From NCBI GenBank assembly GCA_902605365.1, contig CACLCM010000004.1, positions 27,795-91,794 on the forward strand: 64,000 bases of DNA, read 5' to 3'. Under the pieces are notes generated by a model. The model was given only the letters and a program-made list of their open reading frames with translations, was not told the DNA's origin and searched no databases. The DNA is from an uncultured Candidatus Poseidoniales archaeon (GTDB lineage Archaea; Thermoplasmatota; Poseidoniia; Poseidoniales; Poseidoniaceae). The translations under genes were made by a program, and so were the position numbers. Below are positions 55,712 through 64,000 of this stretch, piece by piece. The first letter of the stretch is position 1, and each line of letters opens with the position of its first letter.

Positions 55712-56638
55712 TCAAGAAGTGTTAGAGATTATTCTAAACTCTGAAAGGCGATTTTCATATTCCTCAATAGTCAAATCTCTGAGTCTTTCAGTTCCAAAAT
55801 TCTCGATTGTAAAGGATGCTGTAACTGTTGCATGAACCAATGACTCTGCTAATTCCTTACGTGAAACCTCTCCAGAGCCTTGCGCTAAAATCTGCGATAA
55901 TGCCCCTGCGAATGAGTCGCCACAACCAGTGGGGTCTGTTAGATTGGAAGTTGGAAAAGCTGGTATTGAGATTAGCCCATCCGGGTGCAATGCTAGAACT
56001 CCATGCTCCCCCCGTTTGACTACTAGCATCCCGCCATTTTTCAATTTGAGAACGGCTTTTGCCGCAGTTACTAAATTGTCATCAGAAGCAAGCATTCTAA
56101 CTTCAGCATCATTGAGTACAACTAAGTCAACGCTTTTGATAACATCGAGCAACTCATCAAGCGCGATATCAATCCATAAATTCATTGAATCCAATATTGA
56201 AATCCTTCGGGCTTTTGCTTGCGATAAAACTGAGGATTGTAAAGCCGGGTGTAAATTTGCACACATCAGTACCTTCGGTGATGTGTGAGTAGGAGGGACC
56301 TTTGGCTGGAAGTTTTCGAATACATTGAGATGAGTTTCATGAGTTACTGCCTCTGACATATCACCATGGTAAGACCCCTTCCAACGAAATGTTTGACCGG
56401 CTGTTGACTCAATTCCATCTACATTTAATCCCGCAGAATGATACCATCCTAAATGCTCAGATTTGAAATCTTCACCAATCACGCCAACTAATCCGACGCC
56501 TTTGCCTTTTAGCCTTCTATTGTGAAAAGCGGCGGAAAATCCACCATATGAAGCTGAACCTCCAAGTTCATCTTCCCTTGCTCCGAAAGGAGTTTCTAGT
56601 GAGTCGTAGGCTAGACTGCCAACGATTAGTACATCCAT
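55712..56638 (-). CDS. PfkB-family carbohydrate/nucleoside kinase
   Basis: 'MDVLIVGSLAYDSLETPFG', 'LVVLNDAEVRMLASDD', 'LVVKRGEHGVLAL', 'LTDPTGCGDSFAGALSQI'. Confidence 0.88.
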   Translation of the reverse strand: MDVLIVGSLAYDSLETPFGAREDELGGSASYGGFSAAFHNRRLKGKGVGLVGVIGEDFKSEHLGWYHSAGLNVDGIESTAGQTFRWKGSYHGDMSEAVTHETHLNVFENFQPKVPPTHTSPKVLMCANLHPALQSSVLSQAKARRISILDSMNLWIDIALDELLDVIKSVDLVVLNDAEVRMLASDDNLVTAAKAVLKLKNGGMLVVKRGEHGVLALHPDGLISIPAFPTSNLTDPTGCGDSFAGALSQILAQGSGEVSRKELAESLVHATVTASFTIENFGTERLRDLTIEEYENRLSEFRIISNTS

Positions 56639-56642
56639 TTTA

Positions 56643-58001
56643 TCATCCCAATAGATGGTCATGTTCATCGATATACGCAATTGTAATATCGCCTGCCAAG
56701 AAATCTTCTTCATCCATTATTCTACGGTGTAATGGGATAAGGTGATCGACCCCTGTGATTATAGTTTCATCAAGAGCCGTTCGCATTCTTTTAATCGCCG
56801 ATTCACGGTCGGGGCCCCAAGCGAGTAATTTTGCTAACAAACTGTCGAAACATCCTGGCATTTCGTAACCAGGGTGGGCATGAGTATCGCAACGAATTCC
56901 AAACCCTGACGGGAAGTGACATTCCCAAAGGCGGCCCGGTGAAGGAATGAAATTAGTTGTGTCTTCTGCATTTAGACGACACTGTATTGCATGTCCCCTG
57001 ATAACTACATCATCTTGTGAGATGGGTAGGTCTTCTCCTTGTGCAACTCTAATTCCCAACTCAACTAAGTTATATCCTGTGATTAATTCTGTAACCGTAT
57101 GTTCAACTTGTACTCTGGGATTAACCTCTAGGAAGTAAAAATCACCATTACTATCTCTCAAAAATTCAAATGTTGCAAGACCTTTGTATCCAACAGATTC
57201 CGCCCCTGCGCAGACTAATGCACCGATCTCAGCTCGTTTTTCATCACTGAGCCATGGCCCTTCCTCAACCAATTTTTGATGCCTTCTTTGAATAGAACAA
57301 AATCTCTCACCGAAGTGTATGGCTTTCTTTCCATCTCCTAGAACTTGGAATTCTACATGTTGTGCTCCTTCGATGTATTTCTCTACGAACACTCTACTAT
57401 CGCCAAATGCAGACTTTGCACGACTCTGACATAATTTGAGAGCGCCCTCGAATTCATCGGCTTTGTTGACTATCTGCATACCGATACCTCCGCCACCCGC
57501 AGCGGCTTTGATGATTACAGGATAACCAATTTCATCGGCAAGTGAACTCGCAACGTCCGCTGATGATATTGGCTCACTACTTCCTTTGGCAGTGGGTAAA
57601 CCTGCAGCTTCCATTGCCGCCCTAGCCTCGATTTTATCACCAAGTAACGTGATTACTTCTGACGCAGGCCCAATAAATGTAATTCCTTCTTCTTCCAATC
57701 TCTTAACGAAATGTGCATTCTCTGCAAGGAATCCATATCCTGGATGAACGGCATCACAATTCAAATCTTTAGCAGCTTTTACTACCGCTTCGATGTCTAG
57801 ATATGAATCTAAAGGGTTGGAGCGCATTATTGGGTAAGCAACATCTGCGAACCTCACAGGTAGCGATAGTCGGTCTTCCCTTCCGTGGATAATAGCCGCT
57901 TCAATACCCATGTCACGAAGGGTTCTAAGAATCCTCAATGCGATTTCACCGCGGTTCGCAATCAGCACACGCTTGAATGCCATGATTGATGCGAATCGCA
58001 T
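56643..58001 (-). CDS. accC: Biotin carboxylase subunit of acyl-CoA carboxylase
   Basis: 'FKRVLIANRGEIALRILRTLRDMGIEA', 'AVHPGYGFLAENAHF', 'VIIKAAAGGGGIGMQIV', 'FLEVNPRVQVEHTVTELITGYNLVELGIRVAQGE'; no BCCP domain. Likely start MAFKRVLIANRG ~57983. Confidence 0.93.
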   Translation of the reverse strand: MRFASIMAFKRVLIANRGEIALRILRTLRDMGIEAAIIHGREDRLSLPVRFADVAYPIMRSNPLDSYLDIEAVVKAAKDLNCDAVHPGYGFLAENAHFVKRLEEEGITFIGPASEVITLLGDKIEARAAMEAAGLPTAKGSSEPISSADVASSLADEIGYPVIIKAAAGGGGIGMQIVNKADEFEGALKLCQSRAKSAFGDSRVFVEKYIEGAQHVEFQVLGDGKKAIHFGERFCSIQRRHQKLVEEGPWLSDEKRAEIGALVCAGAESVGYKGLATFEFLRDSNGDFYFLEVNPRVQVEHTVTELITGYNLVELGIRVAQGEDLPISQDDVVIRGHAIQCRLNAEDTTNFIPSPGRLWECHFPSGFGIRCDTHAHPGYEMPGCFDSLLAKLLAWGPDRESAIKRMRTALDETIITGVDHLIPLHRRIMDEEDFLAGDITIAYIDEHDHLLG

Positions 58002-58142
58002 CTATTCTATGATGAAAGCGGTTGAAATCGAGTCTAAATGACCCTTTGTTAGCCCCGAATAACGGAAGCAAAGTACCTAATTATGTAACTAAGAGGGAAA
58101 ATTTTGGGTTCTCCTTATAGGATAGCCAAACAATTTGGAAAC

Positions 58143-58613
58143 ATGTCCGATGATACAAACACTGGCGCAGCCACGGTCCAGCGCCTTGCCGGCAGAGACC
58201 TCAATCAAGATGGAAGAGTTGTAAATTTAGTGATTTGTGGCAACTCAAGGTTTTACGATTATGAATGGTTGGAAGAGCAATTAGAACAATGGATAAAATG
58301 GAACGCATATCCAGATTTGATAATCATTGGTGGCGCAAGTGGAGTTGATTACCTCTCTGAAAGATGGGCCAATAATCACGCTATACCAATGGCCATTTTC
58401 TCAGAGGCATGGAATGAGCCTAGAAAGGGACTACAAGACACAGGTAGGCCAGAAGCATCGCCAACTCTGGGTGACAAAATGCTAGAACATGCTACACACG
58501 TATTGGCATTCCCTGGCCCAAAATCAAAGTGGACCACCATCATGATTAAACGCGCAAGAGAAAAGGGACTTAATGCAGTTGAGATTCCAACTCCACCTGA
58601 GGGTGAAGCCTGA
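58143..58613 (+). CDS. SLOG/DUF2493-like (YspA/cpYpsA-related) protein
   Basis: 'VVNLVICGNSRFYDYEWLEEQLEQWI', 'DLIIIGGASGVDYLSERWANNHAIPMAIFSEAWN', 'ATHVLAFPGPKSKWTTIMIKRAREKGLNAVEI'. Confidence 0.75.
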   Translation: MSDDTNTGAATVQRLAGRDLNQDGRVVNLVICGNSRFYDYEWLEEQLEQWIKWNAYPDLIIIGGASGVDYLSERWANNHAIPMAIFSEAWNEPRKGLQDTGRPEASPTLGDKMLEHATHVLAFPGPKSKWTTIMIKRAREKGLNAVEIPTPPEGEA

Positions 58614-60416
58614 TTAGTAGACGTCACGAAGGTAACGCTTCTCTTCTTTCATCATTGTCTTTTCAATGAAATAAGTCGCATCTTCGTCCGACATTCCGCC
58701 ATGTTCTTTGGCAATCTCAATTAAAGCACGATGAACATCTTTTGCCATGTAGGTCTTATCGCCACAGATGTAGAAATATGCTCCTCTTTCAAACCATTCC
58801 CAGATTCTTGCGCCGTGCTCTTTGAGTCTGTGTTGAACATAGATTTTTTCTTCTTGGTCACGGGACCAAGCTGTCGTAAATTCGTAAAGATGTCCTTCAT
58901 CTAGCCAAGACTCGATGGACTCCTTGTAGTAGAATTCTGTCTTTTCTGACTGGTCGCCAAAGAACAACCAGTTCTTTCCACTTCCACCATCGTGTATGCG
59001 CTGCTCCATGAAGGCCCTGAAAGGAGCAATTCCGGTACCAGGCCCGACCATGATAATGTCGGTAGATGTATCTGCAGGTAGTACGAATGATTTGGTTGGA
59101 GACATGAATACTCCAACATCTGTCTCGTTTACTTCGACTTCATCAGCCATGTAAACTGTACAAAGTCCACCTCTGTCACGGCCATGATGAGAATACCTGA
59201 CTATTCCGACTGTAAGTTCTACAAATCCAGGGTGTGCGTCATGACTACTTGCAATAGAATACAACCGAGGTTTTAGTTTATCAGCAATTTCAAGGAACTC
59301 TTCAGCAGAATAATTTACGTCGAAATCCCTCATCACATCAATGTAGTCACGGGACCAGATATAATCCTCCATTGCTTTGGGGTCTGAAGTAAGATTTTCG
59401 ACTCTACCAACTGGATCGTCTCCTGGTATCGAAGGTAACAATTCAGATTGAAGAGGAGCATCTCCTCCCATCCAATCCGAACCATTTCCTGCGACAGATT
59501 CTCGATATCTTTCAATTAGTTTGACTGTAATCCTCATCCCACTGGATGTTACTTTCTCAGAAAGCGAGTTCACGAATTTCTTGTTTACGCGGTGGATTTC
59601 AAAGTCTTTCTTCAATGCCTCTCTAAGAGTACGGTCACCACTACGAGTGGATACTATTTGTGACTCATCCCAACCTGCAGTTTCGATGAGTAAATTGACG
59701 GTTTCTTCGGGATTCTCTGAAACAACACCCAAAGCATCTCCTACCTTGTAGTCTAAACCAGAATCCCCTAAGTCGAATACTATGTGCCTAGTCTCTTTTC
59801 TAGAACCTTCACCATTTAGAATATAACATTCAGTGATTTTAGACATGTAAGGGTTTTTCGCACTCCATGCTGATTTGCCATTACTTGCGGCGACTTCTTT
59901 TGGGGCTTCTTTTACTGCCTCTACAACTGGTTCTGGTTCTGAAGTTGTCAGAGTGATTTCAATTGACGCCATGGCTGGAATAACCTTGTCGACCCAAATC
60001 TTCCACTCAGGTTCGAAATCAACATCACACAATTGTACATCTGAAACTCTATTCGCACCTAATTCATTGAACTTATTATCCCAGTCAATTCCAGCTTGGC
60101 AATATTCGTCATAAGATGTATCTCCTATGGCACAAACTGAATAGTTAACTCCAGATAAAGATGGGTTTTTTGCACATACATCATCCCACATTTCTGCTGC
60201 GTTATCTGGCATTTCGCCTTCGCCCCATGTAGAAGTGATAATCAAAATACGCTTGTGTTTTTGTAATTCATTAGCCGGATAGTTGTCCATATCGATAACT
60301 GTAGTTTCCAATCCACTCTTGTCTGCTATTTTCTTAGTTTGCATAGCCAAATCTTCAGCATTTCCTGTTTGCGTACCAAAAAATATTGCGAGGGATTTAT
60401 CTTGATTTTCAGACAT
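58614..60416 (-). CDS. Diflavin reductase (flavodoxin + FAD/NADPH; sulfite reductase flavoprotein / CPR-like)
   Basis: 'LAIFFGTQTGNAEDLAMQ', 'TSTWGEGEMPDNAAEMWD', 'PRLYSIASSHDAHPGFVELTVGIV', 'IMVGPGTGIAPFRAFMEQR', 'YFYICGDKTYMAKDVHRALIEI', C-term Tyr. Confidence 0.92.
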   Translation of the reverse strand: MSENQDKSLAIFFGTQTGNAEDLAMQTKKIADKSGLETTVIDMDNYPANELQKHKRILIITSTWGEGEMPDNAAEMWDDVCAKNPSLSGVNYSVCAIGDTSYDEYCQAGIDWDNKFNELGANRVSDVQLCDVDFEPEWKIWVDKVIPAMASIEITLTTSEPEPVVEAVKEAPKEVAASNGKSAWSAKNPYMSKITECYILNGEGSRKETRHIVFDLGDSGLDYKVGDALGVVSENPEETVNLLIETAGWDESQIVSTRSGDRTLREALKKDFEIHRVNKKFVNSLSEKVTSSGMRITVKLIERYRESVAGNGSDWMGGDAPLQSELLPSIPGDDPVGRVENLTSDPKAMEDYIWSRDYIDVMRDFDVNYSAEEFLEIADKLKPRLYSIASSHDAHPGFVELTVGIVRYSHHGRDRGGLCTVYMADEVEVNETDVGVFMSPTKSFVLPADTSTDIIMVGPGTGIAPFRAFMEQRIHDGGSGKNWLFFGDQSEKTEFYYKESIESWLDEGHLYEFTTAWSRDQEEKIYVQHRLKEHGARIWEWFERGAYFYICGDKTYMAKDVHRALIEIAKEHGGMSDEDATYFIEKTMMKEEKRYLRDVY

Positions 60417-60501
60417 GTTGGTAACATCCTGTTGGTGCGGGCATCAAAGCACCCACACTCGCTATGATTCGGGCGACCTGAACCGAATAGATGAATGTTA
60501 G

Positions 60502-61305
60502 GTGCGATGGTGTCTTAGAGTTGAAGCACTTGCACGCACTATGGTCCTCGTGGAATTACTCGGAAGTGGCAACGCTTTCTTGCCATCAGGAAGGCTCCAT
60601 TCATTCTTGGCAATAGACAAACACATTGTCGTAGATTGCCCACCCACAGCATTAGCGAGTTTACGAAAAGCGGGAATAAGTCCGGCAGATATTGACACTA
60701 TTTTGATAACTCACGTACACGGAGACCATGTGTTTGGATTTCCATTCTTCCTCCTAGAAAGAAAATATATTTCTGACCGTGAAGGCTTGAAGGAATTAAC
60801 AGTCGCTGGCTCTAGTGGTGTCAAAGAAAGGTTAACCCATTTATGCAATTTAGCCTACCCTGGCTCCCTCGAAGAAATTCTTGAAACAATAAATTGGGTG
60901 GATGTGCCAAATTTAGAAGGATGGACTATGGAGAGATTCGAAGTTCTTCATGAACCTGAAGTCGACCCTCACGGATGGATGATGACTAATGATGAAGGAT
61001 GGTCAATGATCCATTCTGGAGATTCTGGACCTTTCGAAGATTTATGGGGCCGCATTGGAAGATGTAGTTTTGCTGTTGTCGAAATGGGAGTGCCTGAATG
61101 GGTGAATACAGAATATCACCATAAGCCAAGTGATATCACCAAATTAGCCAACAAATACCCCAATACGAAAATGGTGATAACTCATACATTTATTGATTCA
61201 GATTACCAGATTATTACGAAAGAGGTTCCAGATTTCCCCCCCAATGTAATACACGGCGAGGATGGAATGGAATTTGAGATAAACTCTGACGGCTTAGTTT
61301 TGTAA
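60502..61305 (+). CDS. Metallo-beta-lactamase-fold hydrolase (RNase Z / phosphodiesterase-like)
   Basis: 'ILITHVHGDHVFGFPFFLLER', 'MIHSGDSGPFEDLW', 'VEMGVPEW', 'MVITHTFID'. Confidence 0.82.
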   Translation: MRWCLRVEALARTMVLVELLGSGNAFLPSGRLHSFLAIDKHIVVDCPPTALASLRKAGISPADIDTILITHVHGDHVFGFPFFLLERKYISDREGLKELTVAGSSGVKERLTHLCNLAYPGSLEEILETINWVDVPNLEGWTMERFEVLHEPEVDPHGWMMTNDEGWSMIHSGDSGPFEDLWGRIGRCSFAVVEMGVPEWVNTEYHHKPSDITKLANKYPNTKMVITHTFIDSDYQIITKEVPDFPPNVIHGEDGMEFEINSDGLVL

Positions 61306-61720
61306 TTATTATGGCTATAAAAGTAACAGCAGAACCCGTTCTTTTTTTAGGGGGTCCTAAAAAAAATGCACCATCACCCCTTGTTTCAGAATCATCAAGC
61401 TGTAAAAAATTATAATCTCAACTAATTATTTCTGTTTAAACTTTTGACGGCGAAGATTCTAGATCGGAATGATGGAAAATTAACTTCCGGCGTAATGGAA
61501 AAAAAATCGGGTTCACAGTGGAGTCTTTTAATAGGTAATGAAATAAAATTCAACTTCCTTTTTATACCCCCAATTGAATTGCAATAAGTGAGCAAAACCT
61601 CACTATCGATTCGAGTTTTGGGACTACCCTTATATGGTGGACTCGGACTCCCTTAAGGCATCACGCATGATGTAGGCCGGCTCAACAACGTGCATGATAA
61701 AAACAAGGAGGTGTTATTTT
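61306..61720. other. Candidate replication-origin region upstream of orc1/cdc6
   Basis: ~400-bp non-coding, AT-rich tracts, ORB-like element CTGAAACAAGGGG (reverse strand of 61377-61389), directly upstream of orc1/cdc6. Confidence 0.4.
61342..61365. terminator. Perfect 10-bp hairpin TTTTTTTAGG-GGGT-CCTAAAAAAA (bidirectional terminator-like)
   Basis: Inverted repeat with T/A tracts, downstream of the MBL-fold gene. Confidence 0.55.
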
Positions 61721-62962
61721 TTGAAGCGAAATATTTTCGATGGAATACTCAATCAAAAAACTCTCTTTGTCCAGAAGGAAGTACTGCGCCACACTCACCA
61801 GCCTAAGTCCCTACCTCATAGGGACTATGAAAGGGACCAACTTTCATTCAATTTGGTAGAGGCTTTGAAGGGCGATATACCCTCGAACATGATACTGTAT
61901 GGAGTAACCGGCGCAGGTAAAACTGCAGTGACAAAGTATGTCTGCGACCAACTCCAACGTAAGGGAGAATCAATTGGTAGATTTGTACATCCAGTTATGG
62001 TTAATTGTCGGCAAATCGACACTCAATATCGTGTTTTATCGCACCTAGGCAATGCTCTGCTTGAGGAACATGAAATTGATGATATCCCGTTTACAGGATG
62101 GCCTACAGACAGAGTATTCTCAGAATTAGTAAGAAGGATGAATGAAAGAGGCGGAGTTTACGTCTTGGTTCTTGATGAAATAGACCATCTGGTAAAGAAA
62201 GCAGGAGATGACCTTCTTTACAACCTTACAAATCTTAACGCTGAACTCAATAATGCCAGGGCTTGCGTTATTGGAATATCAAACGATTTGAAGTTTACAG
62301 ATTTCCTAGACCCTAGAGTCAGAAGTAGACTTGGACAGCAAGACATTGTTTTCAATCCATACAATGCTGAACAATTACAAGATATTCTGCGCTCACGAGC
62401 AAGTATTGGAATCGCAGAAGGTGCGATCGGTGCAGGAGTAATCGAATTGTGTGCGGCTTTAGCAGCTCAAGAACATGGAGATGCTCGATGCGCACTTGAC
62501 CTATTACGAGTTTCTACTGAAAAGGCCGAACAAGAAGGTCTGGAAGTTGTTGAACAAAATCACGTAAGGATTGCACAAGCTCAAATCGAATCTGACCAAG
62601 TAACGCCTGTGATTCGTACTTTGCCTACTCAGCAGAAATTGGTTTTAGCATCTGTGCTGATTAATGAGAAGAACGGACTAAGGAATATTCAGACTGGAGA
62701 AGTATACCATATTTACAAACAAGCGTGTACTCATATTGGTCAACAGTTCCTAACAGCAAGACGTATTTCTGGAATCATTTCAAATCTAGACATGCTTGGA
62801 TTAGTTACTGCAAAAACAATTTCAAGAGGAAGATATGGACGCAGTAAAGAAATCAATTCGTGCATCCCAACTAACATCGACCCGTGTGATGTAATGGCAA
62901 AGGCAGAGGCGATTCTAACCGAGGTTTTCTCCGCTAAATACCGCCACCAGAGTCAACTCTGA
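61721..62962 (+). CDS. cdc6: Orc1/Cdc6-family replication initiator
   Basis: 'NMILYGVTGAGKTAVTKYV', 'VYVLVLDEIDHLVKKAGDDLLYNLTNLN', 'VIGISNDLKFTDFLDPRVRSRLGQQDIVFNPYNAEQLQDILRSRA', C-term WH. SD-like AAGGAGGTG (61705-61713) points to TTG at 61721 rather than the ORF-track start 61694. Confidence 0.93.
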   Translation: MKRNIFDGILNQKTLFVQKEVLRHTHQPKSLPHRDYERDQLSFNLVEALKGDIPSNMILYGVTGAGKTAVTKYVCDQLQRKGESIGRFVHPVMVNCRQIDTQYRVLSHLGNALLEEHEIDDIPFTGWPTDRVFSELVRRMNERGGVYVLVLDEIDHLVKKAGDDLLYNLTNLNAELNNARACVIGISNDLKFTDFLDPRVRSRLGQQDIVFNPYNAEQLQDILRSRASIGIAEGAIGAGVIELCAALAAQEHGDARCALDLLRVSTEKAEQEGLEVVEQNHVRIAQAQIESDQVTPVIRTLPTQQKLVLASVLINEKNGLRNIQTGEVYHIYKQACTHIGQQFLTARRISGIISNLDMLGLVTAKTISRGRYGRSKEINSCIPTNIDPCDVMAKAEAILTEVFSAKYRHQSQL

Positions 62963-62972
62963 GTTTGCTGCA

Positions 62973-62987
62973 AGCCCCTTCGGGGCT
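62973..62987 (+). terminator. Hairpin AGCCCC-TTC-GGGGCT downstream of orc1/cdc6
   Basis: 6-bp perfect stem, 3-nt loop, 11 bp after stop. Confidence 0.45.
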
Positions 62988-63026
62988 ATGCCAACCCTCT
63001 TAACCGCGTCCAAGGTGGCACGGCGC

Positions 63027-63578
63027 ATGAGCAAAGAAAGTGAGAATGCAGAGGACAGTTTGTTCCGAATTATAACAAACCCTTCGAAGACTCTTGCTAA
63101 CTGGTATTTTTGGCTAGGTAGTCTTGGATTATTCCTGGCAATTCTAAACTTGATTGGAGAAATTCATCCAAATTATCGAGTATCATGGGGCGGTCTTCTA
63201 ACTTTCGAGGCTTGGAATAAAACATTTGAACACAAAGATACAGCCGCTGCATTCGTTGCTAGCGATGCGATATTCATGACCATTTGTGGATTGTTTACAT
63301 TTGCTGGAGCAAGATCTCTAGTCGGAGATGAACATTGGGGAGTATGGATTAGCTCAATGGCAACCAGTGAATGGTACAAAGATCTAGTCGAGCCTGGAGA
63401 AGGTGGATGGTCTCTTGTTCTAGGAACATGGTCTATGCTTGCTAGTATTGTAACATACTTCTATTGGGGAATTATGCACACTGCTTGGATTGACCCGGGG
63501 ATTTATTCTTGGTCAATTGTATTGATGGGCGCAGGTTTAGTCATGCGCATGCTATCTTCGATTGAAGATGAAGAGTGA
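63027..63578 (+). CDS. Multi-pass membrane protein, unknown
   Basis: Four hydrophobic helices; likely start MSKESENAEDS (63027) rather than track start 62988. Confidence 0.65.
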   Translation: MSKESENAEDSLFRIITNPSKTLANWYFWLGSLGLFLAILNLIGEIHPNYRVSWGGLLTFEAWNKTFEHKDTAAAFVASDAIFMTICGLFTFAGARSLVGDEHWGVWISSMATSEWYKDLVEPGEGGWSLVLGTWSMLASIVTYFYWGIMHTAWIDPGIYSWSIVLMGAGLVMRMLSSIEDEE

Positions 63579-64000
63579 TTAGTGACCATTTCGACGCAAT
63601 AACGCGTCTAAATAACCTAGCAAGATTCCTTGCCACAGCACTATTGACCATGAAGTTAGTACGAAGATTGCACGTAGTCTCTTCTTGGGCAAATCACTTC
63701 GTATGTAGGATGAAAGCCAAAACAAAGGAAGTAAGCAAATCAGTAGTATTTCTCGCGTCAAGGCCAAGTAAAATGATTCTATATTCTGTTCATCTAGTTT
63801 GAGTACATTGTTCACATATAGTGAAACGCCAAACGAACCTAATGCTAGTAAAGGTACCATCCAAAGAACAATCCATGAAGACCCAATGAAGTCATGTTTC
63901 ACTCCTTTGTATCTACGATGTATTCTAACGTGAGCCCTAGCATCTCTCTTACGCTTATTCAAGAAACGCTTGAGACCTGTTTCTGGAATATGATTGACAA
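63579..64000 (-). CDS. Multi-pass membrane protein, unknown; 5' end runs off the window
   Basis: Three hydrophobic helices; frame stays open from 63962 to the window edge (…VNHIPETGLKRFLNKRKRDARAH…). Confidence 0.6.
   Translation of the reverse strand, partial: VNHIPETGLKRFLNKRKRDARAHVRIHRRYKGVKHDFIGSSWIVLWMVPLLALGSFGVSLYVNNVLKLDEQNIESFYLALTREILLICLLPLFWLSSYIRSDLPKKRLRAIFVLTSWSIVLWQGILLGYLDALLRRNGH

Overview
Archaeal chromosome segment, most likely from a Marine Group II / Candidatus Poseidoniales-type euryarchaeon. Lineage is inferred from PCNA, TFS, Nop5-fibrillarin, Orc1/Cdc6 and TBP-like genes next to very large TSP3/Ca-repeat surface proteins, bacterial-type metabolic genes and moderate GC. 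The sequence is gene-dense with short operons. I see one tRNA (Gly-TCC), no rRNA, no CRISPR array and no recognisable transposon. The most interesting locus is a minus-strand, translationally coupled cassette at 32650-42441: fabI-type enoyl-ACP reductase, a 2765-aa iterative type I synthase (KS-AT-degenerate ACP-KS'-ACP-ACP-KR-DH), and an Sfp-type phosphopantetheinyl transferase. Together these look like a self-contained acyl-chain (fatty acid/polyketide) synthase in an archaeon. Both well-formed ACP domains carry Thr where the phosphopantetheine-accepting Ser is expected (GIDTVKQAE). Other points of interest are: a giant surface protein whose cytoplasmic tail ends in a helix-hairpin-helix domain; a pseudo-GTPase EF-Tu/SelB-like protein; a divergent TBP-like protein in an operon with a TatD hydrolase; an M28 peptidase broken by a G-homopolymer frameshift; an Orc1/Cdc6 gene with a TTG start and a putative origin upstream; and recurrent short-loop GC hairpins between genes. 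All family calls come from reading motifs in the translations; no database search was run.
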